Below are positions 63,838-64,000 of a stretch of DNA of 64,000 bases, piece after piece; the first letter of the stretch is position 1, and each line of letters begins with the position of its first letter. Under the pieces are notes generated by a model that had not been told where the DNA came from, did not search any database, and saw only the letters and a program-made list of their open reading frames with translations. Both the position numbers and the translations under genes were made by a program. The stretch covers positions 44,849,299 through 44,913,298 of the forward strand of contig OY294070.1 in NCBI GenBank assembly GCA_958510875.1, in the 5' to 3' direction. Source of the DNA: Endomychus coccineus. Taxonomy: Eukaryota; Arthropoda; Insecta; Coleoptera; Endomychidae.

Positions 63838-64000
63838 TGTTAGGTCCTTTTAAAATTGATTTTTTAAAAAGAATTGTAATTACTTTATTAATAAGATTAC
63901 AACTAGTGAATCTATTCGAAGTTGGAATAAGACTAATCTAACAACGTGTACATTACTTGTAAGACATGAATAATGAAATATAAACTAGAGATAATAACAT
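63838..64000 (-). mobile_element. LTR-like sequence of a gypsy element, low confidence
   Basis: It contains AATTGATTTTTTAAAAAG and ACTTTATTAATAAG, resembling the LTR ends at 898 and 10275 in the same orientation. A clear tRNA-Ser primer site is not present beside it. It may be the 5' LTR of the gypsy element whose RT is split at 51.3/62.1 kb. Confidence 0.3.

Noticed and set aside
1..64000. CRISPR arrays, bacterial operons or phage genes.
   Set aside because: Repeats are tandem without unique spacers, introns are present and the genes are eukaryotic transposon types; the virus-like genes belong to a Polinton, not a phage.
1..64000. Free-standing tRNA or rRNA genes.
   Set aside because: Only tRNA-Ser-complementary primer sites of retroelements were found; no cloverleaf or rRNA sequence was recognised.

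Overview
The window looks like AT-rich arthropod (most likely insect) nuclear DNA made almost entirely of transposable elements. Evidence: short GT-AG introns of about 80-115 nt; arthropod-type TATA/TCAGT core promoters; and fossils of Ty3/gypsy, Penelope, jockey-like non-LTR, piggyBac, pogo-like, ISL2EU/Harbinger-like, hAT, Ginger and Mutator (NOF-type) elements. I see no conserved housekeeping gene. The insect order cannot be decided from sequence alone.

The main content is a Polinton/Maverick (adintovirus-like) endogenous element at about 22.96-36.6 kb. On the minus strand it has two unrecognised ORFs, an rve-type integrase with chromodomain, a fibre-like protein with one in-frame TAG, a broken conserved Polinton ORF and an A32/FtsK-HerA-type packaging ATPase. 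A divergent promoter follows. On the plus strand come a PLA2-like/basic core protein, an adenain-like protease (apparently reached by a -1 frameshift at an A AAA AAC heptamer), two small ORFs, a penton-like minor capsid protein, a 49-aa ORF, the double-jelly-roll major capsid protein (frameshifted near its end) and a DIQGF-type ORF. Then come tandem repeats rich in CAGCTG and CACGTG, and a shattered, 3'-truncated type B DNA polymerase on the minus strand. Terminal inverted repeats could not be found by eye.

Layout. 1-1.0 kb: intact 5' part of a gypsy gag and its tRNA-Ser-type primer-binding site. 1.0-6.6 kb: a mosaic of minisatellites, a 771-bp tandem duplication, non-LTR RT and ORF1 pieces, and short relics of a second Polinton polymerase. 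7.7-10.7 kb: decayed gypsy elements. 12.5-16.4 kb: pogo-like, Penelope and ISL2EU-like remnants. 17.7-21.5 kb: an unrecognised two-exon gene and a broken second copy. 22.96-36.6 kb: Polinton. 36.9-38.7 kb: degenerate tandem repeats. 39.9-42.2 kb: jockey-like element. 43.0-47.8 kb: piggyBac-like element. 49.35-50.16 kb: fold-back element.

50.7-62.3 kb is a nest: a gypsy RT is split by a 10.7-kb NOF-type MULE (9-bp target duplication CTATTGTAT, terminal inverted repeats starting AGCTCCGTTATG). The MULE holds a USP-like protease fragment, a hAT (DUF4371-type) gene with two introns, a Ginger element (4-bp duplication TATA), a non-autonomous hAT (8-bp duplication) and a 289-bp fold-back MITE. The last 1.6 kb carries a pair of about 450-bp direct repeats and LTR-like sequence. 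Family names rest on motif recognition; no database search was run.
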